From NCBI RefSeq assembly GCF_011440305.1, contig NZ_JAAOIW010000015.1:105826-169825 (forward strand): a stretch of 64,000 nt of DNA. Reading direction: 5' to 3'. The first letter of the stretch is position 1. Every line of letters begins with the position of its first letter. The position numbers and the translations under genes are program-made. Of the stretch, positions 1-8,773 are shown one piece after another. The notes beneath the pieces were generated by a model. It did not search any database. It was given only the letters and a program-made list of their open reading frames with translations, and was not told where the DNA came from. The stretch comes from Paenibacillus agricola. Its GTDB lineage: Bacteria; Bacillota; Bacilli; Paenibacillales; NBRC-103111.

Positions 1-3000
1 CCCAGAATGAACCGTCCGGGCACTTCAGCATCCACAATAGCCAAATCGATAAAAAATCCGGCTGAGCCGATTTGCTTGGCTACTGTATAACCCGCATCCG
101 TTAGTGCATCGTGAACTGCCTGCTCGAACGGGGAATCAAAGTCTTTGCCGGTGGCCACAGGCACGTCCAAACGCCCACTTTCGGCATAGGTAAGGAAAGT
201 TTTGAGCGCTTTGACCCCACGTGCATTGCTGCGAGCAAGATCAATATCCTCAGGCTTCAAATTCGTAAATACTTCACAGCGTATTCGTGCACGGGTAATT
301 AATACATTCAGTCTACGTTCACCGCCATCGCGATTAAGCAGCCCAAAGTCCATCGCCAAATAGCCTTCGGCGGTTTTTCCATAGCCGATACTGATCAGGA
401 TTACGTCCCGTTCATCCCCTTGGACGTTCTCCAAGTTTTTGACGAAAAACGGTTCATGCGGGTGGCTGCTAAAAAACTTCTCATTCGCCCCACTGGATCG
501 GCGCATCATTTCGAGCTCATCCATTATCGCCTGCATTTGCGCCATGCTGAAGGCGGCTACGCCTAAGGTCAAGCCCGGCTTGTCCCGGGCATGCTGCATC
601 ACAGCGATGGCAACAGCACGCGCCTCCAGCTTGTTCGTCCGGGATCGCCCACGGTCATACGCGGTCTCTGGCAAGTGGTGGTAGATTAAGCCTGAATCGT
701 TTTTTTCGGCATCGGGGCTAGGAAATACGATCAGTTTGTTATCATAAAATTCGTGGTTGGACACCGTAATAAGCGATTCATGGCGGCTTCGGTAATGCCA
801 TCTAAGCATGCGTTGCGGTGCATTTTGTCCAACAAACAAGCCAAGGATGCTTTCCATATCACCCACGCCATCCTCTTCGGATTCATCATCTATCGATAGC
901 GAATTAAACAGGTCCGTAGGTGGCATCTGCTTGCTGTCGCCTACCACGATGGTTTGCTTACCGCGAATAATCGCACCAAAGGCATCAACCGGCTTCACTT
1001 GGCTGGCCTCATCAAAAATAACCAAATCAAACTCAATGCTGCCTGGCGGCACGAAGGTCGCGATCGATAAAGGGCCCATCATAAATACAGGCTTAATTGC
1101 CTGTATAGCATGGCCCGCCTTCTGCATAAGCTGGCGGATGGGCAAATGCCTGCTTTTCTTCTCGAATTCCCGCTTCAAAATCCCCAGCTGTCCTGTGGCA
1201 TCCTGCTGCTTTGGCAATTGGCTCCAATGAGCCTCTGCAAGCTTAAACCGGTTCCTATGTGTCATCTCAACATCAAATTCGCGAAACTTGTTAACCGCCT
1301 GCTCGTGCCTGCCGCCTTCAAATTGCGATAACGGCGTGTGCTCATGAAAGGCCTGGCTGCTAATAAGCTGATACCAATTGATATGGTAACAATCGGCCAG
1401 CAGCTCCCCGGCAGCCTCCCAAGCCTCGCTTAATTCCACATAGGGGGCAAGCCCTTTTTCATTGCATAGGCTCGCCAGTTGGTTGTAGGAGGCTAACGGT
1501 TGAATGTCCAAGGTGCGCTTGGACCATAGCGCAAGTAAATCGGACACAACTGAAAAATGCTGGTCCAGCAGCCCTTGCTTATTAGCAAAACGGACGCTTC
1601 CGTCAAATTCAAGCCATTCTTCAACCGCGCTAAGGTTTCTTTTATACAATTCATAGTTACGTTTATATTCGGTTAATAGCTTGGAGAGCTCGTAGATATC
1701 ACTAATCCCATCCATATAATCCAAAGCCCAAGCAGGCAGCAGCTTGCTGGATAGCTCCTTGTGGAGCCCATACGCCCATTGGCTAAGGCTAGCTATTTCC
1801 TTCCAGTCCGAACGCACTCCGTCCCATGAGGCTCCATACAGCTCCCTGCCTAGCTGCTCATGCTCAGTCACTGTCTTTTTACAAAACCGCGCTTCTGCAA
1901 TCGCATCAATGATCTGTAGGTAATTACCTTGCTTGCCGTGAGGGTCACCTTGGGGTTTCGCCCCAGGATTGCGGAATAACGCTTGGATACGATTTTTCGT
2001 CCTTCTGTAGCTGCCCGATAGGAACCTCCACCATTTATGCTGGGTGGATATTAACACTTGGCGTGCCTCTCCCAAATCCTGCTCCCAAGCATCAGGAATA
2101 AGTAATTCCTCATATTCCTCATGAATTTGGGTGTAGCTGCTGCCTGCTTTGATTAATTCGTCCAAGCTACTTTTGGCGCTCACCCATTTCTCTGAGCGCA
2201 GCGCAGCATTCGCCAGAAGGCTAGGAGCATCAACGACCCGCTTAAGCAGGCTTATCATCAGCTCCGCATCTATGCTACCGTCCAGCTCAGGAAAATGGGT
2301 ATGGTCTGCGATAAGCGCAGACTGTTCTTGAAAGCTTGTACAGATCTCTTGGGCTACATGCAGGATACGTCCCAGCTCGTCGAGCTCATGGGGCATAACG
2401 ACCTGCTTCTTGCTGCCCCAAAATAGATGCTGCTTAGGGATACCGATCGATTTTATTACACTTTGCAGCTCTTCGATCAACAATCCTCTTTCGTTATATA
2501 TGCCAGCAGTCCATGCTTTCATCGCTTCCATATTCACCTTGGGCATCACGAATTGCTTGTATTTCCCTTTATAACGCGCCAGCTGCCCTAATGCCTCATA
2601 AGCTGATACCCCGTAGCCCCCCACTGGAGCATTTACCGCATGGGCATGAGTATTTAGACGCTCCCTTAGCTGGTTAAGTATGGGAATATTAGGATTCGGG
2701 GCATAAATCGGTTTGCCCAGATCCAAGGTTTGTGCAAGCTCGTTTAACAGCAGCTTTTTATTCGTCTTATGGCTGTGCAATTCCAAGCAGGCTACACCGA
2801 GTCCCACTTCGTCCAGCCTTCGTTTTACAACCTCAAGTGCAGCCATTTTCTCGGAAACAAACAGCACTTTTCGGCCGCAGCCAATCGCTTCAGCAATCAG
2901 ATTCGTAATCGTTTGCGATTTCCCAGTTCCCGGCGGTCCCTGAATAACGAGGTTACGCCCTTGGTTAGCGTCCAATATCGCCATAATTTGCGAGCTGTCC

Positions 3001-3902
3001 GCATCCTTAATGAAGTTGTTATCCTCCCAGATTAGATAGGTGTCTAGGTGGGCATCATCCCCCATATCGGAACGCGGCTCTTTAAAGCCGGACTGCAATA
3101 AAGCGGTAATGACAGGATGCTCCAGTGGCTTTGTGTGCTCGGGCCAATGGACTACATCCAAATCGTGGTACATCAGAAATTTACCGAACGAAAAAAAGCC
3201 GATAACAATCGATTCTTCATCGACAGACCAGCGCTGCTGCCCTTCTATTGCGGCAGATACCTGTAACAAATAAGATTCCAGCTGAAATTCCTCATCGTCA
3301 AATACAGGAAGGCTAATGCCAAAATCCTGCTTCATTTTGGCGGCTAATGAGATATTGAAACCAATATCATCCTCTGTGAAGGAAACGGTAAAACGCTCTT
3401 TGGCATTGTTACGTTCCAAGCGGACTGGAATAAGCAGCAATGGGGCTTGCCTGCGTTCTTTACTCTGGTTTGCTTCATACCAGTTCAGCATGCCCATCGC
3501 CATATAAAGAATATTGACCCCCTGCTCCTCGATATAGGTTCTTGCCGCGGTGTAGCTATGGAGCAGCCGATCTTGAAGCTGCTTATCCAGATAGGGTGTC
3601 TGGAGGCGGGAATCCCTATGTGAACTGGCTTTCCCGGCAGCAGCAGGGGGTAGCTGCTTCTGCAAATCTACAACACCTGCACGATCTGAACTTGAACTAA
3701 TTGGACTATCTGTGCTTTCCACAAACGTCATTTTCCGTTTTTCAACAACCATCATACGAAAAACCTCACTAGGCTTTTCATCTATAAGTTCAAGTCCGCG
3801 TGCCTTCGACGCTCGATAATTCAATAACGGGTTACGAAGGCCCAGATCAAGTAATTCCTGGCGAGCCTTATTCAATTGCTGGGCAATATTGTTCATGCTC
3901 AT
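1..3902 (-). CDS. Large SF1 (Upf1-like) helicase with DUF4011 N-terminus and nuclease-like domain, 3' end outside window
   Basis: The minus-strand frame stays open from an ATG at 3902 to base 1, giving 1300 residues without the C-terminus. GGAGG lies ten bases before the ATG. The N-terminus carries the DUF4011 signature LLDLGLRNPLLNYR. Walker A GPPGTGKS is at residues 322-329. The Walker B/motif II FDEAS is near residue 964, followed by motif III (VVGDSKQMPPT) and the late helicase motif LNVLITRAR near residue 1197. Residues from about 1256 (SPFEQAVHDAL, then GFFIDLAI) look like the start of a Vsr/MTES_1575-type endonuclease fold, with an acidic residue and a D in the expected places. The roughly 600 residues between motifs I and II are a family-like insertion. 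In this family a DUF3320 domain often follows; it would lie outside the window. Family members are DNA/RNA translocases, and some are listed as candidate anti-phage proteins. The role here is inferred, not shown. Confidence 0.9.
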   Translation of the reverse strand, partial: MSMNNIAQQLNKARQELLDLGLRNPLLNYRASKARGLELIDEKPSEVFRMMVVEKRKMTFVESTDSPISSSSDRAGVVDLQKQLPPAAAGKASSHRDSRLQTPYLDKQLQDRLLHSYTAARTYIEEQGVNILYMAMGMLNWYEANQSKERRQAPLLLIPVRLERNNAKERFTVSFTEDDIGFNISLAAKMKQDFGISLPVFDDEEFQLESYLLQVSAAIEGQQRWSVDEESIVIGFFSFGKFLMYHDLDVVHWPEHTKPLEHPVITALLQSGFKEPRSDMGDDAHLDTYLIWEDNNFIKDADSSQIMAILDANQGRNLVIQGPPGTGKSQTITNLIAEAIGCGRKVLFVSEKMAALEVVKRRLDEVGLGVACLELHSHKTNKKLLLNELAQTLDLGKPIYAPNPNIPILNQLRERLNTHAHAVNAPVGGYGVSAYEALGQLARYKGKYKQFVMPKVNMEAMKAWTAGIYNERGLLIEELQSVIKSIGIPKQHLFWGSKKQVVMPHELDELGRILHVAQEICTSFQEQSALIADHTHFPELDGSIDAELMISLLKRVVDAPSLLANAALRSEKWVSAKSSLDELIKAGSSYTQIHEEYEELLIPDAWEQDLGEARQVLISTQHKWWRFLSGSYRRTKNRIQALFRNPGAKPQGDPHGKQGNYLQIIDAIAEARFCKKTVTEHEQLGRELYGASWDGVRSDWKEIASLSQWAYGLHKELSSKLLPAWALDYMDGISDIYELSKLLTEYKRNYELYKRNLSAVEEWLEFDGSVRFANKQGLLDQHFSVVSDLLALWSKRTLDIQPLASYNQLASLCNEKGLAPYVELSEAWEAAGELLADCYHINWYQLISSQAFHEHTPLSQFEGGRHEQAVNKFREFDVEMTHRNRFKLAEAHWSQLPKQQDATGQLGILKREFEKKSRHLPIRQLMQKAGHAIQAIKPVFMMGPLSIATFVPPGSIEFDLVIFDEASQVKPVDAFGAIIRGKQTIVVGDSKQMPPTDLFNSLSIDDESEEDGVGDMESILGLFVGQNAPQRMLRWHYRSRHESLITVSNHEFYDNKLIVFPSPDAEKNDSGLIYHHLPETAYDRGRSRTNKLEARAVAIAVMQHARDKPGLTLGVAAFSMAQMQAIMDELEMMRRSSGANEKFFSSHPHEPFFVKNLENVQGDERDVILISIGYGKTAEGYLAMDFGLLNRDGGERRLNVLITRARIRCEVFTNLKPEDIDLARSNARGVKALKTFLTYAESGRLDVPVATGKDFDSPFEQAVHDALTDAGYTVAKQIGSAGFFIDLAIVDAEVPGRFIL

Positions 3903-3925
3903 AGCCTTGGTTCCTCCGGGTTGAT

Positions 3926-3990
3926 TCAATGTATGTGTTGGATGTATGTGTTCGATGAATGTATTGGATGTAGATATTCGATAAAACAAT
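3926..3990. repeat. Five degenerate 13-bp tandem units upstream of the helicase
   Basis: Five consecutive 13-base units start at 3926, 3939, 3952, 3965 and 3978, all related to TGGATGTATGTGT. Units alternate TGGATG- and TCGATG-type starts, so a 26-bp higher-order period is visible. They lie directly upstream of the helicase ribosome site, in its leader or promoter. Confidence 0.75.
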
Positions 3991-3999
3991 ATTCGCTAA

Positions 4000-4032
4000 A
4001 AAAGACGAAAAACCTCCTTATTTGAGGAGGCT
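4000..4032 (-). terminator. Intrinsic terminator of the two-component operon
   Basis: CCTCCT (4013-4018) pairs with AGGAGG (4025-4030). On the minus strand the stem is followed by two T-rich runs. It sits just after the histidine kinase stop codon. Confidence 0.8.
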
Positions 4033-4046
4033 CATCATTTAAACAC

Positions 4047-5471
4047 CTATACATGCCGTCTCGCTATGGGAAGGGCTACTGTGAATGTACTTCCCTCGCC
4101 TAATGAGCTGCTGACACCAATCGTACCATGATGGGCGTCGACAATGGATTTGGCGATGGCAAGACCAAGGCCGTGGCCGCCTATTTGCCTTGATCTGGAT
4201 TTGTCTGCCCGGTAAAAGCGATGAAAGACCTGCTTCTGCTCCTCCTCGGCAATGCCGATTCCTGTATCCTCCACAACCATCACCAGCTTGCGATTCGAAT
4301 CGTTGGCATCCATAGACAGCAGCAATCGAACCTGCCCTCCACTTGGCGTGTACTTGACTGCATTATCCAGCAATATATACAACAGCTGCTTGATTCGCTC
4401 GACATCCCCTTCCATTTCGAAGGGACCCTCGGCTTCCAGCTGTAGGTCAATTTGCTTGGATGCAGCGATCGCTTTCATCGATTGCACAACTATTTCACTC
4501 TGTGCATGGACATCGAAGGTATCCACCTGCAATTTGTACTCCGGCGTATCGGAGCGTGCGAGCAGCAGCAGGTCACTAACGAGCTTGGCCATCCGTTTGA
4601 CCTCATCCTTCATATTAACCAGCAGCTTACGTGAAAAAGGATCCGTGTTAGCCGTCTGCTCCATTTCCAACGAATCTATCGAGGACAGCATCACGCTTAA
4701 TGGTGTTCTCAGCTCGTGCGAGGCGTCCGAGACGAATTCCCTTTGTCTTGTATATGATTGTACAATCGGAACCATCGCCCGCTTCGACATCATATGGCTC
4801 ATGTACAAAGCAAGGCCGAAGAATAGCAACGCCAAGCCTCCAAAAATATACAATAACCAATTAAAAAGCTCATAATTATAGGAAATATTTTTGCCTACAT
4901 AAAGAAAGCCTACCCGCTTGTTTCCTTGCATAATCGGCTTGCCGGACGATAACAGACGAATCTCTTGGGTATTATCCGGGTTCAAAGGCACGTTATAGCC
5001 ACGCGGAAAACGGCCGACTCCGAAACGTTCCTTGGACAGCTTTAATTTTTCATACCGCAGCTCATTATTTACTGGCACCCAACCCTTTAATAAATCCATT
5101 AGCTGCGGGCGCAGGCCTCGTCCAATATCAGTGCCTTGGATCAATTGTCCAGCAGGATTCAATATATAATGAAACAACTCGTCCTGAGAGGGGCCGATGA
5201 TCCCTTGCAGCTCCAGTACCCGTGGATCGAAAACAAGAGTCTGTTTGATCGATTCCTCTATTAAACGCACCTCTTGGTCAACGATTGCCCGCACCTCGCG
5301 CTCCTGGTCATTAAGGATAATAAAATAAAGCAAGGCGTAAACAATGACAATAAAAATAACAAGGAATAGCATTAACAGCCCACTATAGACGAGCGTCAAG
5401 CGACTTTGCGTACGTTGAAAAATATCGCCCTCCGTCCGCCTTCTTCTCCAAGCCTTCCATTTATCCCTCAA
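4047..5471 (-). CDS. Membrane sensor histidine kinase, PhoR/ResE class
   Basis: 474 residues. A first transmembrane helix lies at about 30-52, then an extracytoplasmic sensor region to about 205, then a second helix (WLLYIFGGLALLFFGLAL). The HisKA phospho-acceptor box is SDASHELRTPLSV. The ATPase domain shows an N box (LLDNAVKYTPSGG), a G1 box (EDTGIGI) and a G2 box (GGHGLGLAIAK). The frame begins with TTG at 5471 and overlaps the end of the response regulator gene by 11 bases, so the two are translationally coupled. It presumably phosphorylates that regulator. The signal is unknown. No HAMP domain is obvious between the second helix and HisKA. Confidence 0.92.
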   Translation of the reverse strand: MRDKWKAWRRRRTEGDIFQRTQSRLTLVYSGLLMLFLVIFIVIVYALLYFIILNDQEREVRAIVDQEVRLIEESIKQTLVFDPRVLELQGIIGPSQDELFHYILNPAGQLIQGTDIGRGLRPQLMDLLKGWVPVNNELRYEKLKLSKERFGVGRFPRGYNVPLNPDNTQEIRLLSSGKPIMQGNKRVGFLYVGKNISYNYELFNWLLYIFGGLALLFFGLALYMSHMMSKRAMVPIVQSYTRQREFVSDASHELRTPLSVMLSSIDSLEMEQTANTDPFSRKLLVNMKDEVKRMAKLVSDLLLLARSDTPEYKLQVDTFDVHAQSEIVVQSMKAIAASKQIDLQLEAEGPFEMEGDVERIKQLLYILLDNAVKYTPSGGQVRLLLSMDANDSNRKLVMVVEDTGIGIAEEEQKQVFHRFYRADKSRSRQIGGHGLGLAIAKSIVDAHHGTIGVSSSLGEGSTFTVALPIARRHV

Positions 5472-6144
5472 GCTTATACCCCACCCCGCGTATACTCTGA
5501 ATGAGCTCCTCCGAGCCTAAGGGCTCAAGTTTTTTCCGTAATAGCTTTACGGTGGCATCAACGATCTTGGCAGACACATCGGAATCATAGCCCCATATCC
5601 GATCCAGCATCACCTCACGCGTCAACACCTGCCCTTTATTATGGACCAATAAATCAAGCAGCTGAAACTCACGGGGGGTCAATTGAATGACGAAATCCCC
5701 TTTTTGCACCGAAAAACTGGTTCGGTTCAGCAGCATATCCTGGATACCTACAATTTCTTCGGTAATCGGCGCATAGTTTCTACGGGACAACGCGCGCAAG
5801 CGAGCTAACAGCTCATCGATCTCAAAGGGCTTGATTAAATAATCATCGGCTCCTGCATCCAAGCCTTCGACACGATCCTCAAGCGAATCCCTTGCCGTCA
5901 GCATCAGAATGGCACCGGAATAACCTGCCTTTCGAAGCTTGCGGCATGCACTTATGCCATCTCCGTCAGGCATCATCCAATCCATAATGCATACCTCATA
6001 ATGAGAAGCAAGCGCGTAAGCACAAGCATCATCACCTGTCATCACCCAATCCACTTGGTAGCCGGCCTTCTTTTTTAACATATGGGCAATCAGCTCGCCA
6101 AGGCGTATATCATCTTCGGCCAACAAAATATTCAATCCCTGCAC
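5461..6144 (-). CDS. OmpR/PhoB-family response regulator
   Basis: 227 residues. The receiver domain (1-120) has the acidic pocket AEDD, phospho-acceptor Asp in IMDWMMPDGDG, the T/S of LMLTARDS and the K of LIKPFEID. The C-terminal winged helix (130-225) has the usual LTPREFQLLDLL and GVGYKLEG. It is the first gene of the operon with the kinase at 4047-5471. It is divergent from the secreted protein at 6335. The 190 bp between them hold two pairs of 11-bp-spaced GTGAAA repeats, the spacing expected for tandem OmpR-family dimers, so autoregulation and control of the secreted protein are likely. Confidence 0.94.
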   Translation of the reverse strand: MQGLNILLAEDDIRLGELIAHMLKKKAGYQVDWVMTGDDACAYALASHYEVCIMDWMMPDGDGISACRKLRKAGYSGAILMLTARDSLEDRVEGLDAGADDYLIKPFEIDELLARLRALSRRNYAPITEEIVGIQDMLLNRTSFSVQKGDFVIQLTPREFQLLDLLVHNKGQVLTREVMLDRIWGYDSDVSAKIVDATVKLLRKKLEPLGSEELIQSIRGVGYKLEG

Positions 6145-6189
6145 CCCACTTCTTTAAATGAAAGCATACCATAATTACATGAAAAATTA

Positions 6190-6274
6190 GTGAAAAGGCC
6201 GTGAAAAGAAAATCCAAAAAAAGATAGAGGTAAATGATTCCTTTCACTCAATTTTCACTTTACTTGATTATATT
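6190..6274. promoter_or_regulatory. Divergent pairs of 11-bp-spaced GTGAAA repeats, candidate response-regulator operator
   Basis: GTGAAAA occurs at 6190-6196 and 6201-6207. Its complement TTTCAC occurs at 6242-6247 and 6253-6258. Each pair has an 11-bp period, and the pairs face opposite ways. A TATATT -10 candidate lies at 6269-6274 with no good -35 box at 17 bp; the second TTTCAC repeat sits where the -35 would be. This is typical of activator-dependent PhoB/OmpR promoters. The binding protein is inferred from the neighbouring gene. Confidence 0.6.
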
Positions 6275-6334
6275 TAGATTGCAAGGAGATGAAAGCGCAA
6301 GCAATACACAAACCAATTAGGAGTGATATAACCA

Positions 6335-7078
6335 ATGAAGAAAAAACTATTACCCATTACGTTAGGTCTTGCCCTTATGGCGATCGCAGGTACTGCATAC
6401 GCACAAACCGTTACAACTCCAACTACAACCGATACTTCCATCCATCAAAAGGCAGCAGGCGATAAAAACAGACAAGGCGGGTATGCATCAATGGTTAACC
6501 AAGAACTGTTGACGCTTCTGAAAACCGACCAAGCTACCTTGCAAACTGAATTAAAAGCGGGTAAAACATTAGCAGCCATCGGTGAAGCAGCCGGTGTAAC
6601 TAAACAACAAATCATTGACCTTCTGGTTGCACAGGATGCTGCGAAATTAGCCCAATCCGTTACCGATGGCAAAATAACACAAGCAGAAGCCGATACTAAA
6701 AAAGCTAAACAGCTAGAAATGGCAACCAAAAGAGTAGACCAAGCCGGTAATATGGGCGGTAAAGGCCCAGGTGGACCTGGCGGCAAAGGTGCAGACGGTC
6801 GTGGCGGACACGGTGGACCTGGGGGGCAAGGCGGTATTGGTGGTGGCGGATTCGGCGAAACGGTAGCTACTCTTACCGGTTTGACAGCGCAAGAGATCGG
6901 CACCCAAATGAAAGCTGGCAAATCGTTAAGTGAGATTGCATTGGAAAAAGGCGTTAGCAAGCAGCAATTAATCGATGCGCTTGTTAAGAAGGAAACTGAA
7001 AAAATCACAAAAATGGTGGACGAGAAGCACGTTCCCAAAGCAGCTGGAGCAACTACAGCCCCAACTACTACTCCATAA
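6335..7078 (+). CDS. Secreted protein with two helical repeats around a glycine-rich linker
   Basis: 247 residues. A clear signal peptide (KKK, then a hydrophobic core, likely cleavage after AYA at residue 23) predicts export. Two related helical segments follow, about 53-105 and 178-226. Both contain a GKTL/GKSL turn and a shared ending: GVTKQQIIDLLV in the first, GVSKQQLIDALV in the second. Between them residues 140-175 are almost pure Gly with Pro, Lys, Arg and His. The C-terminus is rich in Thr/Pro/Ala. I do not recognise a named family. The start is supported by AGGAG about ten bases upstream. The upstream GTGAAA repeats suggest control by the adjacent two-component system. Confidence 0.85.
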   Translation: MKKKLLPITLGLALMAIAGTAYAQTVTTPTTTDTSIHQKAAGDKNRQGGYASMVNQELLTLLKTDQATLQTELKAGKTLAAIGEAAGVTKQQIIDLLVAQDAAKLAQSVTDGKITQAEADTKKAKQLEMATKRVDQAGNMGGKGPGGPGGKGADGRGGHGGPGGQGGIGGGGFGETVATLTGLTAQEIGTQMKAGKSLSEIALEKGVSKQQLIDALVKKETEKITKMVDEKHVPKAAGATTAPTTTP

Positions 7079-7128
7079 TTGAAGGCTTAGATAACTGAAG
7101 GCATACTTAGGTAAGCGCAAGCTAAATG

Positions 7129-7180
7129 CCAATAAACCTCCAAACCCACTGTGACAGGTGGGCTGGAGGTTTATTGGTAT
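7129..7180 (+). terminator. Long hairpin terminator after the secreted protein gene
   Basis: A perfect 14-bp stem (7129-7142 with 7164-7177) continues as CCCAC/GTGGG (7145-7149 with 7158-7162). The stem base is followed by TATTTA only, so it may act as much as a 3' stabiliser as a terminator. Confidence 0.65.
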
Positions 7181-7228
7181 TTACGTTAGTAATATGGTGC
7201 TGCTCATTACGGCATTCGAGCCTATGTA

Positions 7229-7263
7229 CATCTGGCATCTGGCATCTGGCATCTGGCATCTGG
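7229..7263. repeat. Five perfect CATCTGG heptamers
   Basis: CATCTGG is repeated five times without change from 7229 to 7263, then decays into related units up to about 7280. The array lies 145 bp upstream of the GTG start at 7409, in a 330-bp gap that otherwise holds the hairpin at 7129-7180 and a TACAAT -10 candidate at 7368-7373. Confidence 0.85.
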
Positions 7264-7408
7264 GCATCCTGTCATCTTGGCACTTAGGCACTTCGGAGAC
7301 CCACAAGCAAAGCTGGCTATGGAAACGCCTTTTGTTTTCATGGTGTGACTCTTGGACGAACTTTTGTTACAATGGGATACATATCTATAAACCCGAGGAG
7401 ATTATGAT

Positions 7409-7624
7409 GTGGCTCAAAACCGTCGTTTGGAAACCGATCAAGAATTTCAAGAAGTATTAGAGAGCCAGGCACAAATACGCGTGTTTAAAGACGATCATAT
7501 TATTGATTCAGGCGTTGTCATCACTCGTTACGATGAAAATACGATTGTTGTTAATTCTGGAGTCAGCGGACTTACTTACCATCCACGAAAGCTATGCGAA
7601 TTTTTCGAGATCAAAAAACGCTAA
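7409..7624 (+). CDS. Small protein of unknown function
   Basis: 71 residues starting at GTG, with GAGGAG eight bases upstream and a TACAAT -10 candidate at 7368-7373. The sequence is soluble and mixed alpha/beta. After a charged N-terminal helix (about 5-20) come short strands ending in LCEFFEIKKR. No cysteine pair, membrane segment or signal peptide is seen. It has its own promoter region and a strong terminator at 7662-7690, so it looks like a real single-gene unit. I do not recognise the family. Confidence 0.7.
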   Translation: MAQNRRLETDQEFQEVLESQAQIRVFKDDHIIDSGVVITRYDENTIVVNSGVSGLTYHPRKLCEFFEIKKR

Positions 7625-7661
7625 TTTATGGAAACCAATGCCAAAACAAGCGGCGGATAAA

Positions 7662-7690
7662 AACCCTCCAAACTTGGAGGGTTCTCATCA
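7662..7690 (+). terminator. Intrinsic terminator
   Basis: A ten-base perfect stem, AACCCTCCAA (7662-7671) with TTGGAGGGTT (7674-7683), is followed by a T-containing tail ending in TTTTT at 7691-7695. It serves the small gene at 7409. Confidence 0.8.
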
Positions 7691-7754
7691 TTTTTATCCA
7701 TATGATTATGGGTGGTGTCCAGCTATGCTGGTACTACTCCATTAAAATCTTTGC

Positions 7755-8708
7755 TTAAACTGGGAACGCCTCATCGATTTGCAGCGTATGCTCCTCGGAA
7801 AGCTTCCAGCCGACAGCGCCTACATTCTCACGTAGCTGCTCCAGCTTGCTCACGCCAATAATGGCCGCCGACACGGCTGGACGATGAATAATCCAATTCA
7901 AGCTGACCTGGGCTGGGGTTTTGCCAAGCTCGGCCGCAATATCCTTCAGGATTTGCACGCCCTCCTGGAATTTTTTCGCCCGTTCCGCTACGGCTGGCTC
8001 CTCCGCGCCACGACTGCCTCTAGGCAAATTTTGCTCATATTTCCCGGATAAAATACCCCCGCCCATCGGGCTATAAAGGATCATGCCAATGCCTTGATCC
8101 ACGCACATCGGCTGCAGCTCCTTCTCTACGGCACGGTTGGCCAAGCTGTAGTTGGGCTGTACCGATATGAAGCTGGCCAGCTTGTTTACATCGCTCACCC
8201 ACAGCGCCTTCGTAAGCACCCATGCTGGGAAATTGGAGCAGCCAATATACCGCACTTTGCCTTGGCGGATTAAATCATCATAAGCGCGCAATGATTCTTC
8301 AAGAGGCGTTTCCCAGTCCACATTATGCGCCTGGTATAGATCGATGTAGTCCGTGCCAAGACGGCGTAAGCTGTTCTCGACCTCCTGCATAATATGCAGG
8401 CGGGATTGACCTCGGTTATTGATACCAGGTCCAACATCACCGTGCACCTTTGTAGCCACAACAACCTCATGCCGGCGGCCTTTAATCGCCCTGCCCAGAA
8501 TCTCTTCGGCCTCACCGCCCGTATACCGATTAGCGTTATCGAACAGGTTGATCCCTTGCTCCATAGCTTCACGGATAATAGCGACCGAATCCATCGGTGA
8601 CACCTTGCCCGGCTTTCCCCACGGCGGGGTCGCGCTTCCGAAATTCCAGCAGCCTAAGCTTAGACGTGAAACTTTAAGTCCTGATTTGCCTAATCGTACG
8701 TATTCCAT
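7755..8708 (-). CDS. Aldo/keto reductase
   Basis: 317 residues, full length for the AKR fold. The catalytic tetrad is recognisable: Asp in LFDNANRY, Tyr in ANRYTGG, Lys in VVATKVHG and His in LYQAHNVDW. The NADPH-binding end (APIIGVSKLEQL-like) is present near residue 285. It probably reduces aldehydes or ketones with NADPH in the cytosol; the substrate cannot be read from sequence. It lies 65 bp downstream of the NIPSNAP gene on the same strand, so the two may be cotranscribed. Confidence 0.93.
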   Translation of the reverse strand: MEYVRLGKSGLKVSRLSLGCWNFGSATPPWGKPGKVSPMDSVAIIREAMEQGINLFDNANRYTGGEAEEILGRAIKGRRHEVVVATKVHGDVGPGINNRGQSRLHIMQEVENSLRRLGTDYIDLYQAHNVDWETPLEESLRAYDDLIRQGKVRYIGCSNFPAWVLTKALWVSDVNKLASFISVQPNYSLANRAVEKELQPMCVDQGIGMILYSPMGGGILSGKYEQNLPRGSRGAEEPAVAERAKKFQEGVQILKDIAAELGKTPAQVSLNWIIHRPAVSAAIIGVSKLEQLRENVGAVGWKLSEEHTLQIDEAFPV

Positions 8709-8773
8709 AGTTGTTATCCTCCTAAAGTTTATTGGTGAATAAGTTCCACTCCGCTATCTCCAGAATTCGACTA

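Noticed and set aside
4252..4875. 207-codon plus frame
   Set aside because: Antisense to the histidine kinase, with no start signal.
6445..7038. 197-codon minus frame rich in proline
   Set aside because: Antisense image of the glycine-rich secreted protein.
7158..7460. 100-codon plus frame across the terminator and heptamer repeats
   Set aside because: It starts inside the hairpin at 7129-7180, has no ribosome site and consists largely of translated repeats; the gene at 7409 in another frame has a proper start.
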